From: CAYLLN01 sp040901775
GTDB taxonomy: Bacteria; Planctomycetota; Planctomycetia; Pirellulales; Pirellulaceae
Assembly (NCBI GenBank): GCA_040901775.1
Contig: JBBDYF010000255.1
Location: forward strand, 10,368 to 74,367
Length of the DNA stretch: 64,000 bases
Direction of reading: 5' to 3'
The notes under the pieces are model-generated. The model saw nothing but the letters and a program-made list of their open reading frames with translations. It searched no databases and was not told the DNA's origin. A program made the position numbers and the translations under genes. Below, in pieces: positions 7,851 through 16,547 of the stretch. Position 1 is the first letter of the stretch, and each line of letters starts with the position of its first letter.

Positions 7851-8633
7851 ATGCTGCTCTCCTCTCTGTGCGATTTTCTCGAACGCTTGGCCCCGGCCGC
7901 GCTCGCTGCCGAGTGGGACAACGTGGGCCTCTTGGTCGGCGATCGCTCGCAGCCGGTCGAGCGGGTGCTGACCTGCCTGACCATTACCCCCGCCGTCGCG
8001 GCCGAGGCGATTCGCGAGCACGCCGGGCTGATCGTGACGCATCACCCGCTTCCGTTTCGCCCGCTCAAGAGGTTGACGACCGACGAGCCGACCGGCCGCC
8101 TGCTGTGGAGCCTGATCCGGGCCGGCGTGGCGATCTATAGCCCGCACACGGCTTTCGATTCGGCCGCGGCGGGGATCAACCAGCAACTGGCCGTGGGGAT
8201 TGGCCTGGCCGGAATCGCGCCGCTGGTCGAGGCGGTAGCCGGCTTGGGCGTCGGTCGGCAGGGGGAATTGCCGCAGCCGGTGGCGCTGGCCGAAGTGGCT
8301 GCCCGGCTGAAGCAGTTTCTGGGGATTGCCGGGCTGCACCTGGTGGGCGATCCCGCGCGTTTAATCGAGCGGGTCGGCATCGCCTGCGGCAGCGCGGGTG
8401 ATTTGCTCGACGCGGCCGTCCAAGCGGGGTGCCAGCTCTTCATCACGGGTGAGGCCCGCCTGCATACCTGTTACGAAGCCGAGGCTCGCGGCGTCAGCCT
8501 ATTGCTGGCGGGCCACTATGCGAGCGAGCGGTTTGCCGCCCTGCGCCTGGCCGAAACCCTCGCTGCGGAGTTCCCCACCCTCACCGTCTGGCCCAGCCGC
8601 GACGAGCGCGACCCGCTTGTCTGGGTGTCGTAA
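7851..8633 (+). CDS. Nif3-like dinuclear metal centre protein (YbgI/DUF34)
   Basis: 260 residues, the length of bacterial Nif3 proteins that lack the extra PII-like insert. The family motifs are present: EWDNVGLLVG (21-30), THHPLPF (63-69) with the His ligands, YSPHTAFDSAAAGIN near 105, and the C-terminal ITGEARLH and LAGHYASER, which supply the remaining metal ligands. Proteins of this family form toroidal hexamers with two metals per subunit. Reported roles include GTP cyclohydrolase-like activity, but the physiological function is unsettled. The ATG is 2 bp after the Lpt-like stop, so it is likely in the same operon. Confidence 0.88.
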   Translation: MLLSSLCDFLERLAPAALAAEWDNVGLLVGDRSQPVERVLTCLTITPAVAAEAIREHAGLIVTHHPLPFRPLKRLTTDEPTGRLLWSLIRAGVAIYSPHTAFDSAAAGINQQLAVGIGLAGIAPLVEAVAGLGVGRQGELPQPVALAEVAARLKQFLGIAGLHLVGDPARLIERVGIACGSAGDLLDAAVQAGCQLFITGEARLHTCYEAEARGVSLLLAGHYASERFAALRLAETLAAEFPTLTVWPSRDERDPLVWVS

Positions 8634-8712
8634 AGCGTTTTGCCGGATGGTCTTAGGATATGGACTATCGGTTCCGCCTCCGGCGGATGCCGGAATTACG
8701 GCAATACATGAG

Positions 8713-8740
8713 TTGACATAATCTTACGAATTGACATAAT
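8713..8740 (+). promoter_or_regulatory. Predicted sigma70-type promoter with direct repeats
   Basis: TTGACA (8713-8718) and CATAAT (8735-8740) are separated by 16 bp, a near-consensus vegetative promoter upstream of the AAA ATPase gene. The word TTGACATAAT occurs twice, at 8713 and 8731, and could also be an operator. Confidence 0.5.
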
Positions 8741-8790
8741 TGTTTGCAGTGTCGTCAGAGGCGTTCATTTTTCATTTCTCAACGCGGGCT

Positions 8791-10017
8791 ATGGTCATGA
8801 CGCGGGTTCTAAATCCCTTTCGGGCTGGTGCTGGTCATTCGCCACCGCATCTCGCGGGTCGAGAAAGCGAAGTGGAGCGGTTCAAGGAATTCCTTAACCA
8901 AGATGTAATTGCAAAGAACGTTATCCTGACGGGCTTGCGCGGCGTTGGAAAGACGGTGCTCATGGACGATCGTTTCAAGCCAGCGGCAGTCGATGCAGGT
9001 TGGGCATGGGCAGGTTCCGACTTTGCCGAATCCTCATTTCTCAGCGAGGAGAACGTCTGCGTCCGGCTTCTTACCGACTTGTCTGTTTACTCCGATGGCT
9101 TATCGGTAGCAAGTCGCCCGACTGGCTTTGGGTTTCTCCCTCAGCAAAGAGAGCCGCAAAAACTTTCATTTCACTTTCTAATGTCCCTGTTTCAAGGATG
9201 CCCTGGCCTGAACGTCGATAAACTGAAGATGGTGTTGGAGTTCGTATGGGCAGCGGCTCAAAAGACTGGAATTAAGGGGATCGTTTTTGCTTACGATGAG
9301 GCTCAGGTCGTTGCTGACCAGAAAGAGAAAGAACAGTACCCGTTGGCATTGTTGCTTGAGACCTTCCAGTCGCTACAGAAAAAGGGAGCGAAGTATCTGC
9401 TGCTGCTCACCGGGTTGCCAACCTTGTTCCCGCGGCTGGTCGAATCCCGCACCTACGCAGAGCGAATGTTTACAGTCCAGGAAATTGGGCGACTATCCCC
9501 AGGGGCATCCCACGAAGCGATCGCAGTGCCGCTCAAGGGTCATCAGTGGCAATTCTCCGAACCGGCGATCAACACCATTATCAAAGCATCTGACGGCTAT
9601 CCCTACTTCATTCAATTCATTTGCCGGGCAGCGCTCGATAACATAATTCAGAACCAGCAACCGCAAGAAATACCGATCGAACCAATTATCAGGCAACTGG
9701 ATTCCGATTTCTTCGCGGGCAGGTGGGAGAACCTAACGGATCGCCAGCGAGACTTGCTGTATTGCGTTGCCCAGCTCAAAGTCGATGACGCGGAGTTCAC
9801 GATTCCTGAAATTGCCAGTCAGTCAAAGAACACGACGAGGCCGATTAAACCATTTTTGCCCAACGACATAAGCCAGATGTTGCCGCGCTTGATCGACAAA
9901 GGGCTCATTTATAAAAACCGCTATGGAAAGTACTCGTTCGCCGTGCCCCTGATGGGTCGCTTCGTGAATCGGAAATACGAATCCTCGCCGATCCAACAAA
10001 CGCTGTTCGAGGACTGA
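8791..10017 (+). CDS. AAA/ORC-type ATP-binding protein
   Basis: 408 residues from ATG 8791 (a second ATG is at 8797; the frame is open back to a TTG at 8740). Walker A GLRGVGKT is at about 48-55 and Walker B is IVFAYDEAQ near 168. A sensor-type strand LLLLTGLP precedes an arginine-containing segment, and a winged-helix-like C-terminus starts near residue 305. The N-terminal NPFRAGAGHSPPHLAGRESEVERF is the usual entry of these Cdc6/ORC-like ATPases, often found on mobile DNA. Codon use is less GC-rich than in the neighbours, which suggests transfer. It stands alone with its own promoter. The function is unknown; a defence or mobile-element role is only a possibility. Confidence 0.8.
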   Translation: MVMTRVLNPFRAGAGHSPPHLAGRESEVERFKEFLNQDVIAKNVILTGLRGVGKTVLMDDRFKPAAVDAGWAWAGSDFAESSFLSEENVCVRLLTDLSVYSDGLSVASRPTGFGFLPQQREPQKLSFHFLMSLFQGCPGLNVDKLKMVLEFVWAAAQKTGIKGIVFAYDEAQVVADQKEKEQYPLALLLETFQSLQKKGAKYLLLLTGLPTLFPRLVESRTYAERMFTVQEIGRLSPGASHEAIAVPLKGHQWQFSEPAINTIIKASDGYPYFIQFICRAALDNIIQNQQPQEIPIEPIIRQLDSDFFAGRWENLTDRQRDLLYCVAQLKVDDAEFTIPEIASQSKNTTRPIKPFLPNDISQMLPRLIDKGLIYKNRYGKYSFAVPLMGRFVNRKYESSPIQQTLFED

Positions 10018-10039
10018 GGCTGATCGGCGAACCGAAGTC

Positions 10040-11347
10040 CTACTTCGGCGCTCGCACGTCTTGCGGGCGGCGGGCCGTGTTGGCTTTGGCCCCAGGCTTG
10101 CCGAGCATCGTCGCCAGTTCAGCGGCCACCTTCGCCTGCACCTCTTTGGCGGTGCCGGTCAGCAGGGCCCGCACCGTGCCGTCGGGGTTGACGACGACCG
10201 CGGCGGGCAACTGCGTCACCCGCAAGGCCGAGCTGGCTCGCCCCTTCGGGTCGAGCGCGACGGCGCTGGCCAGCGGGCTTTCGTCGATGAACCGCCGCAC
10301 CGCTCCCGGCTCTTCGCCGACGTTGACCGCGTAAAAGTCGATTCCCTGCTCCTGACTCGCTTTGACGAACTGCGAGACGGCCGCCATGTCGGCCACGCTC
10401 GGCGTACACCAGGTGGCCCAAAAAATGAGCACCATCCCCCGCGGGTGCGCGGCGGCCGACAGGTCGAGCGAGCCGCCGTCGAGCTGCGTGAGTTGCATCT
10501 TCGGCAGCGGCTGGCCGATCCGAGCCGCCGGATCGTCGCCGCTCAGGGCATCGTAAATGTCGTTCACGCGGCGGGCCTCGCGCGGCAGGGCCAGGGCGAA
10601 CGGATCGCGCTGGAACTTCGCATTCAACTGCCAGGCGAAGCGGGCGGTATGCACCAGTTCGTAACAGTCGTCCTCGCTGGTCGGCACCGCGGCGGTGCGG
10701 ACGAACTGCACGAGCAGCGGGTCCCCCTCGGCGGCGAACCACAGCTCGACCTGGGCCCCCGACCATTCCAGTTCAAATCGGTGGCACGGCTGACCCGCCA
10801 GTTTCGCCACGCCGTGATACACGATCCCGCTCGCCTGCGCGTGGACGTACTGGCCGACATTGGGCTGCAACAGAATGTCGATCGCCGAGCCGGCCAGGCT
10901 TTGAGCCAGCATCTGATTGCTTTCGAGGCTGGCCTGCGGCGTTCCCACCGCATGTTGCGAATAGAGTCCCTGGGCGACGAGCAGCGTCGTCACCTGTTGG
11001 CCGTCATTGACGCACACCAGTTGCGGCGACTTGGCGTCGGCCGCTTGCACCTCGATCCGGTGCTTCTTTCCTTGGCTGACGAGGCGATAGTTGCTCTGGC
11101 CAGCCTGGCCGGGAGCGTCGCCGCTCGCCTGCCACTTCGATTCGACCGTAAGAACGTAGTTCTCGGCCTGGCCCAAAAACTGCAATGCTTGGCCGACGAC
11201 GGCATTCAGCTTGGCCGCGCCGGCAGCCGAATCTGCGGCGCTGGCTTGTGCCTTGGGGGTCGCGATGATCTGGGCAGTTGCCGGCGTGGCGAGCAATCCA
11301 ACCAGGGCCAAAGAAACGAGGGCCAAAGAAAGAAGCGGGCGGTTCAT
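10040..11347 (-). CDS. Exported DUF2092-like plus thioredoxin-fold protein
   Basis: 435 residues from the ATG at 11347, which starts a clear signal peptide (MNRPLLSLALVSLALVGLLATPATAQ). Residues about 45-265 resemble the DUF2092/LolA-like fold. Residues about 285-420 form a TlpA/AhpC-type thioredoxin domain: GQPLPKMQLTQLDGG, then VLIFWATWCTPS, later YAVNVGEEPG and cis-Pro LPAAVVV. The active site is C-T-P-S and not CxxC, so the resolving cysteine is missing and normal disulfide exchange is unlikely. It is periplasmic. The gene upstream on the same strand starts 70 bp beyond this start. Confidence 0.8.
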   Translation of the reverse strand: MNRPLLSLALVSLALVGLLATPATAQIIATPKAQASAADSAAGAAKLNAVVGQALQFLGQAENYVLTVESKWQASGDAPGQAGQSNYRLVSQGKKHRIEVQAADAKSPQLVCVNDGQQVTTLLVAQGLYSQHAVGTPQASLESNQMLAQSLAGSAIDILLQPNVGQYVHAQASGIVYHGVAKLAGQPCHRFELEWSGAQVELWFAAEGDPLLVQFVRTAAVPTSEDDCYELVHTARFAWQLNAKFQRDPFALALPREARRVNDIYDALSGDDPAARIGQPLPKMQLTQLDGGSLDLSAAAHPRGMVLIFWATWCTPSVADMAAVSQFVKASQEQGIDFYAVNVGEEPGAVRRFIDESPLASAVALDPKGRASSALRVTQLPAAVVVNPDGTVRALLTGTAKEVQAKVAAELATMLGKPGAKANTARRPQDVRAPK

Positions 11348-11417
11348 ATCGTCATCCTTGAGCGGGTTCAAACCTGGGTAAGGAAGTGGCAGCCGCAACT
11401 TCGGCATTTCGTGCTTG

Positions 11418-13340
11418 CTAATACAGTTCGCTTTCCAACGCATCGGCCAGTTGCCGGAGGTGGACGACGTGCCCGCGAAGCGCAGCCGAGCCGCTCCGTA
11501 GCGAGGCGCTGAACACCGCCTGCACGCGAGCGTCGAGCGAGTCGGTCGTCGCCGACAACTGGCCGATCTGCCGCTGCAAGCCGGCAGCCTGCCGGCGAAT
11601 GGTATCGGGAGGCGTGCGGCCGTCCTGCTGCAAGGCTTGCAGCGTGCTCAGGTAGTCGTCGAGCTGGTTGCAATATTGCATTAGGGCCGCGTGCTCGTTG
11701 TAGCGGACAAAGGGGGGCAGCGTCTCGCGATATTGGCGGACCACGCCGCTCATCGTTTCGAGCTGGCGGGCCACCTGCGTACTCGCGGAACCCGTGCCGG
11801 GCGTCAGATCTTCGCTCGCCACCGCTTCTTTCAATATCCGCTCGACCTCGTTCAGCGTGTCGCCGACGGGGGACAGGCGGGGCGGGTTCAACAAATTGCG
11901 GCGGGTGACGATCTGGCCCCAACTGCCGTAGGCCCGCTGATAGTCGGCGACCATCGACGTCAGCGTGTCGAGCAGCGCGGAGGCCGGCTGGTTCTCTTGT
12001 GTTTGCTGCCGCAGCTCTAAGAGGCGGCTGCGGATTGCCTTCACGTCGCGCTGCACGCGGGGCACTTCGGGCACTCCAAAGACCAGCGGCTGGGTGCCGG
12101 TCAAAAACACATCGACCCGCGAGATCGACTGATCCACCAGCGGTACCAGCGTCGGCATGGCGGGCGTGGGCCGCAGGACGGTCGATTCGCCCGTCGCCAC
12201 GCCCAGCGTCTCGCCCAGTTGTTCCAGGCTGCTTTCGACGCTCGACCAGAACAGCCGGGTGAAGGCGGGGGGATTGCCCGATAGCAAGGCGGGGCCGATC
12301 CGAAGCGCCTGCTCGGCGAGGGACTGTATTTCCCACTGCAACCGCTCGCGCGAGCTGCCGCGGCGGATCGACGCGTCGAACTCGTCCAGGCGGACGGCCA
12401 GCGTGTCCAGATCGCGCAGCACCACGCCGTAGGAATACTTCTGATAGGCCTGACTGGTGAGGGACTGGATGATCGAATCGACCCCGCGCGAGGCCGATTC
12501 AGTTTGCGCCAGCAGCGTCTGGGCCGTCTTGCCCAGCGCGGGACCGGGCGTGGGCCGCGCGGCGGTCGTCGGTGGGTAAATCGCCGTGTTCGCTTCGTCC
12601 AGCAGGGCGCTGATCCGCCGCACGATGCCGCCGGCCGACGGCGCGGTGCCCGACGGGTGGTTCAGCGTCGTTTGCAGGGCGTGAAACGAGTGATCGACGT
12701 TTTGCAGGGCCAGCGCGGCGTCGGTCGGGCGATACGCGGTGACCGCCACGATCCGCCGCAGCCGATCGGCGGCGTCGTACAGGGCTTTCGCCTTCAGGCT
12801 CGCCTGCCCCCCCTGCAACGTGCCGCCGATTTCAAAATCGATCGTGTCGATCAAGAGCCGCCCGGCGGTGACCAGCCGTTGGGCGACGTCGGTCGCGGTG
12901 GGGCCGGCGGGGATGGTGCCGCTGTCCGCCTGGTTGTATTCGAGCAGTATCTCGCGCGCCAACACGAAGCGGTCGTTGTGCAGCACGGCCAGACGGTTGG
13001 TCCAGCGGCGCATTTCGGCCGATGTCGGCTCCTGCCAGGTGACTCCTTGCAAGGTCTCCAGAATGAAGCCTTGCGCGTCGCGCCCCTTCTGGATGTAGGC
13101 CTCGTCCGAACCGAGGATCCAGGCCTGCACGTCGAGCGGCGACATGCCGTTGTCCATCAACTGCACCCAGGCCGACAGCTCGGCGCCCGCTTCGCGTCCC
13201 AGGTAGTCGCGATACCAGCCCCGGATTTGCGTTTCGTGGGCGCGGAGTAGGCCCTGCGCCCGCGGGTACTGGGCGAGCAGCGTATCCGAGCAGAGCGCGC
13301 CAGCGGCGCAAAGGGCCACAAACCAAGCGATCCGTCGCAT
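11418..13340 (-). CDS. Exported protein with N-terminal DUF4214-like region, function unknown
   Basis: 640 residues starting at MRRIAWFVALCAAGALCSDTLLAQ, a standard signal peptide; AAGGA lies before the ATG. Residues about 30-105 (IRGWYRDYLGREAGAELSAW and SDEAYIQ) resemble the DUF4214/PEP-like helical module seen in surface proteins. The remaining 530 residues are predominantly helical with many Leu/Ala heptads and Thr/Pro linkers, suggesting an elongated periplasmic structure. I do not recognise a catalytic motif. It is co-directional with the thioredoxin-fold gene downstream. Confidence 0.7.
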   Translation of the reverse strand: MRRIAWFVALCAAGALCSDTLLAQYPRAQGLLRAHETQIRGWYRDYLGREAGAELSAWVQLMDNGMSPLDVQAWILGSDEAYIQKGRDAQGFILETLQGVTWQEPTSAEMRRWTNRLAVLHNDRFVLAREILLEYNQADSGTIPAGPTATDVAQRLVTAGRLLIDTIDFEIGGTLQGGQASLKAKALYDAADRLRRIVAVTAYRPTDAALALQNVDHSFHALQTTLNHPSGTAPSAGGIVRRISALLDEANTAIYPPTTAARPTPGPALGKTAQTLLAQTESASRGVDSIIQSLTSQAYQKYSYGVVLRDLDTLAVRLDEFDASIRRGSSRERLQWEIQSLAEQALRIGPALLSGNPPAFTRLFWSSVESSLEQLGETLGVATGESTVLRPTPAMPTLVPLVDQSISRVDVFLTGTQPLVFGVPEVPRVQRDVKAIRSRLLELRQQTQENQPASALLDTLTSMVADYQRAYGSWGQIVTRRNLLNPPRLSPVGDTLNEVERILKEAVASEDLTPGTGSASTQVARQLETMSGVVRQYRETLPPFVRYNEHAALMQYCNQLDDYLSTLQALQQDGRTPPDTIRRQAAGLQRQIGQLSATTDSLDARVQAVFSASLRSGSAALRGHVVHLRQLADALESELY

Positions 13341-13570
13341 GAGAGCATCCTTCGGAGAAGAACCGGTCGAACGGCGACCTGACACGCCCCGTTGTAGCCC
13401 GAAGGGGCCGCGGCCGGCAACAGCGAAAAGCCCGGGCCGCGGGGGCGGGGGGCGTTTCCAGAATGGGAGGTACGATCTGGGAAGGGGTTATGTTATTGGT
13501 GTTGAAAGGTAAGGCGTGGGGTTTTGGGTAACCCAGGAAAAGTTATGTCGAGGCGGCGGCTGCCCAAGCA

Positions 13571-15076
13571 CTAAGCCCCTCGGTCTCCAGCCGCATCGCC
13601 CAAAGCCGGGCCACCTTCGGCCGGCTTATCTTCGGCCGGCTTGTCTTCGGCCGGCTTATCTTCGGCTGGTTCTTCCGCGGCCGGGTCGGTCGCCGGTTTC
13701 TGGCGCAAATCGGGCTGGCCGGTCGGGTCGGTGTCTTGCGCCTCGCCGCTCGCTGGCGACCGGTTCGACTGGGAATCTTCCGCCGGGGTCAAGTCGTCGG
13801 CTGCGGGCTTGGGCGGGGTAGGAATCCGCTTCGACTCGATCAGCCTGCGTGTCGTGGTGGTGCTGGGAGGAAGGTAGATCGGGGCCTCGAAGCTGGTCGT
13901 GGGGCCTTCGTAGCGGATGGCATCGTACGAGCCATTGAGGGGAACTCGCATGGTCACGGTGCGGGGGACCGTGCGGTTCGTCTGGTAGGCGACCCACTTG
14001 GCGACGGTGCGGGGAACCTGCACGGCGCTCGTTTCGGTCACGTACCGGCAAACCCGCACCGGCGTTTCTTCCACCACCTCTTCATACTCGATCCGCTGCA
14101 CGGTGTACGGCACCTGGCGGACGTGCTCTTCAACTTCGTATCGCACGGTCTGCACCGGCACCTTGTACGTGATCCGCTCGGTCACGGGGCGCTGGACGGT
14201 CACCGGCACCTCGCGCACCTCTTCAGTTTGTTCGATCCGGCAGACCTGCACGGGAACCTGCTGGTTGACGACTTCGTCCTGATACCGCATCACGGTCGTC
14301 GGCACCTGCTGGGTCACCGTGGTCGGCAGGTAGCTGGTGACGGGAACCTGCTGGGCGACGACGTTGGGCACGTAGGCGGTCGTCGGGCGCAGCACCCCCG
14401 GCCCGGTTTGCGGCACCCAGTGCAAGCCGCCGCGCTGCTGCACCAACTGGCCCGTCACCGGGTCGGCCAGATAACCCCGCGGCACCCACGTCAAACGGTT
14501 CCGCGTGCGGCCCGGCACATACTGCATGCTCGTCTGCACGCTCCCCTGATCGACGAGCTGCGTTTGCAGGCTCGTCACCGGCTGGTACGCCGTGTACGAC
14601 TGCTGCTGCATCACCGTCTCTTGCACGGGGCGGCGGACGACGTACGACTGGTCGCGATATTGCGTTTCGACGACGGGCTTGTTCACCAGATACCGCTCTT
14701 GCCGCAGCTCGGTCTCGTTGACGTACGAGACCTTGTCGTAGCTCTCTTCGCGATACGACGTTTCATGGACGGGCCGCCGCACCGTGTACCGTTCTTCGCG
14801 GGTGGCCGTTTCAGTCACCGGCTTGGCCACCGTGTATGTCCGCTGCCGAGTTTCGGTGGTCCACTCGGGCCGCTGTGTGGTGACCTGCCGCTCCTCCATC
14901 ACCGTCTCGTACTCGAGGCGATAGGTGGTCACCGGCACTTGGTCGTACACCGTTTTATGAACGATGCGATAGGCCGAGCAGGAGCAGTCCTGCGCCGCCA
15001 GCGGTTCGGTCGTCAGGGCCAGGCCTGGCGCAACGACTGCGCCCAGGGCAACAAGAAAACGCAAAGTGACTTTCAT
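13571..15076 (-). CDS. Exported YTV-type repeat protein
   Basis: 501 residues from the ATG at 15076, with signal peptide (MKVTLRFLVALGAVVAPGLA) and a Cys pair soon after it (CSCSAY). Most of the protein is about 20 copies of a 10-20 residue unit of the kind Y-T-V-x-x-P-V-x-E-T or V-P-V-T-V-x-R, the planctomycete YTV repeat thought to belong to cell-surface or cell-wall proteins. The C-terminal 90 residues are acidic and Pro-rich, with four copies of AEDKPAE encoded by direct repeats at 13616-13670. It probably sits at the cell surface. The long untranslated region upstream suggests its own promoter. Confidence 0.75.
   Translation of the reverse strand: MKVTLRFLVALGAVVAPGLALTTEPLAAQDCSCSAYRIVHKTVYDQVPVTTYRLEYETVMEERQVTTQRPEWTTETRQRTYTVAKPVTETATREERYTVRRPVHETSYREESYDKVSYVNETELRQERYLVNKPVVETQYRDQSYVVRRPVQETVMQQQSYTAYQPVTSLQTQLVDQGSVQTSMQYVPGRTRNRLTWVPRGYLADPVTGQLVQQRGGLHWVPQTGPGVLRPTTAYVPNVVAQQVPVTSYLPTTVTQQVPTTVMRYQDEVVNQQVPVQVCRIEQTEEVREVPVTVQRPVTERITYKVPVQTVRYEVEEHVRQVPYTVQRIEYEEVVEETPVRVCRYVTETSAVQVPRTVAKWVAYQTNRTVPRTVTMRVPLNGSYDAIRYEGPTTSFEAPIYLPPSTTTTRRLIESKRIPTPPKPAADDLTPAEDSQSNRSPASGEAQDTDPTGQPDLRQKPATDPAAEEPAEDKPAEDKPAEDKPAEGGPALGDAAGDRGA
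13616..13672 (-). repeat. 15-bp tandem repeat coding the acidic tail
   Basis: The word cttcggccggctt(a/g)t is repeated four times and encodes AEDKP units at the end of the YTV protein. Such tracts vary in copy number by slippage. Confidence 0.75.
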
Positions 15077-15948
15077 AACGCTTCTCACACTCACCAGAGA
15101 TGCTGTTCTCACACGCTGCCGGGGAACCGAGCGTCCTGCTCGCCGCAGCTCAAAGCACCGCAACCGCGCATCGCTTGCGCCGCGCTACTGCTCACAAATT
15201 TGCCGGACAACCAGCACTTACGCAAATGGATTCTTGCCCCCCGCGATGATGTTTCCACACTAACCGCTGAAAGCACACATGCTTACGTCGCGAAAGATTG
15301 TTTGAAGTTTTTTTTCGATCCAGCCGACAACGATATTCCCTTGTTCGGTCGAACCGATTGCCCTGCTATCACTTGCGCTCATGTCTTGCGCACTCGCCGC
15401 AATCGTCATAAACAGACCAGCTTGCTGGCCACTGCCAAACAGGTGCGGCAACCATTGTTCGCCGCGCGGCGGCGGGGGTCAAATCCGACACAAGTGGCGA
15501 TGCGATTCTTGAGCCAAAGTGTTCGGCCGGGTACCAAAAAAATCTCCTTGCGCCCTTGCGCTGCTTTGCGCCTTGGCGTTTGAATAGTTTGGCGAGACGG
15601 CTCGGCAGATGACTGACGAGCCGAGTTTCGCTAATCGCTGTTCGCTTTTTTTGACAGAGCTGGTTTCGCTAATCACTTGCAACCCGTTGGAAATGCTGCA
15701 CTTGCGCCCTGATTAGCGAAACGCGAAACCCATTTTACTGATCGAACCGATCAGCGAAACGAGCATTCGGCGCGTCCCGTTCAGCCGCGAGCAAAGCCGG
15801 GATTGCCGAAGGGCGGAGCCGCTATTACCGATCTACCACGTTGCCAAAGACACGTTGCCAAAGAGCCGCCGCGGAATCGACGGCAATTCTATACAGACTT
15901 GCGCTACTGTCAAGAGAGTCACCGCATCTGGTAGCCCGCCGCCCGCGA
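15077..15948. other. Intergenic region with repeated 12-bp motif
   Basis: No coding region is convincing here. GTTTCGCTAATC occurs at 15625-15636 and 15663-15674, its exact reverse complement GATTAGCGAAAC at 15711-15722, and a one-base variant (GATCAGCGAAAC) at 15749-15760. The second and third copies form a perfect 12-bp inverted repeat around a 36-bp loop. A 14-bp tandem duplication (cacgttgccaaaga, 15837-15864) follows. The first 450 bp hold nothing I can identify apart from the probable promoter region of the YTV gene. Confidence 0.5.
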
Positions 15949-15967
15949 CCTACCACCGGTGGTAGGT
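15948..15967. repeat. 20-bp perfect palindrome
   Basis: ACCTACCACCGGTGGTAGGT is fully self-complementary without a loop, the form of a dimeric repressor site more than of an RNA hairpin. It lies 44 bp past the end of the decayed TPR gene. Confidence 0.6.
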
Positions 15968-16010
15968 GAGGTGAATCGGTACTCGGCTCCGGCCATACGG
16001 GCGTGCCTTG

Positions 16011-16416
16011 TCAGGTTGGACCGGGGTTCGCCCGCCGCTTGGCCAGCAACGCCAGCGTAAACTTCAGATTGCTCTGCGCCGTGGCCCAATCAAGCGGTAC
16101 GCGCTCGCGGGTCCACTCCTTGAGCGCTTCCCCGTAGGCCGTCGCCGATTCTTCCAGTCGCGCCGTTCCGCTCTCTCGCTGGCCAAGGCTTAAAAGCGCG
16201 TTGCCCAGAATGATTTCCGACTCGCATTCCGCAGGTGGTGGTTGGCCGGCAGGCCGCCCGGTCCAACCTGCGCGCCGGCAGTCAACTTCTGCAACATGGC
16301 CTTACCGCCATCGTAGCCATAGTCACCTGGATTTTGGCGACCATGCCGTCGAGAAGCACCTTGCCGAAGTGACCCCCGAACATCCAAAGTCCTCCGGTAA
16401 TAATGGGGTCTGGCAT
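16011..16416 (-). pseudogene. Decayed TPR protein gene
   Basis: On the minus strand from about 16220 to the stop at 16011 the frame reads LGNALLSLGQRESGTARLEE, then AYGEALKEWTRERVPLDWA and QSNLKFTLALLAKRRA. This is an almost exact copy of the tetratricopeptide unit common in planctomycete and cyanobacterial TPR sensor proteins (consensus ALKERTRERVPLDWA). Further upstream the frame is broken. An ATG at 16416 opens a 45-codon frame, MPDPIITGGLWMFGGHFGK, that looks like the start of an NLR/TPR-type protein before it stops at about 16280. I infer one gene that has lost its centre by deletion and frameshift. Confidence 0.5.
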
Positions 16417-16547
16417 GCCGACGAGTATAGCGAAACTTTGTATGGCGGGGGTAGAAAAAGGGCTTGACGGTGTTTTCGCATTCTTCTTTCGAGTTTAATG
16501 GTGCCAAGCCGGTTGCGTTTCTCCTTTTCGCGAAAGAACTCCCCACC

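Noticed and set aside
13736..15583. 615-codon plus-strand frame opposite the YTV protein
   Set aside because: His/Arg-rich repeat shadow of the repeat gene on the other strand, without a family match.
16008..16193. 61-codon plus-strand frame
   Set aside because: The opposite strand reads as a TPR unit, which explains the sequence better.
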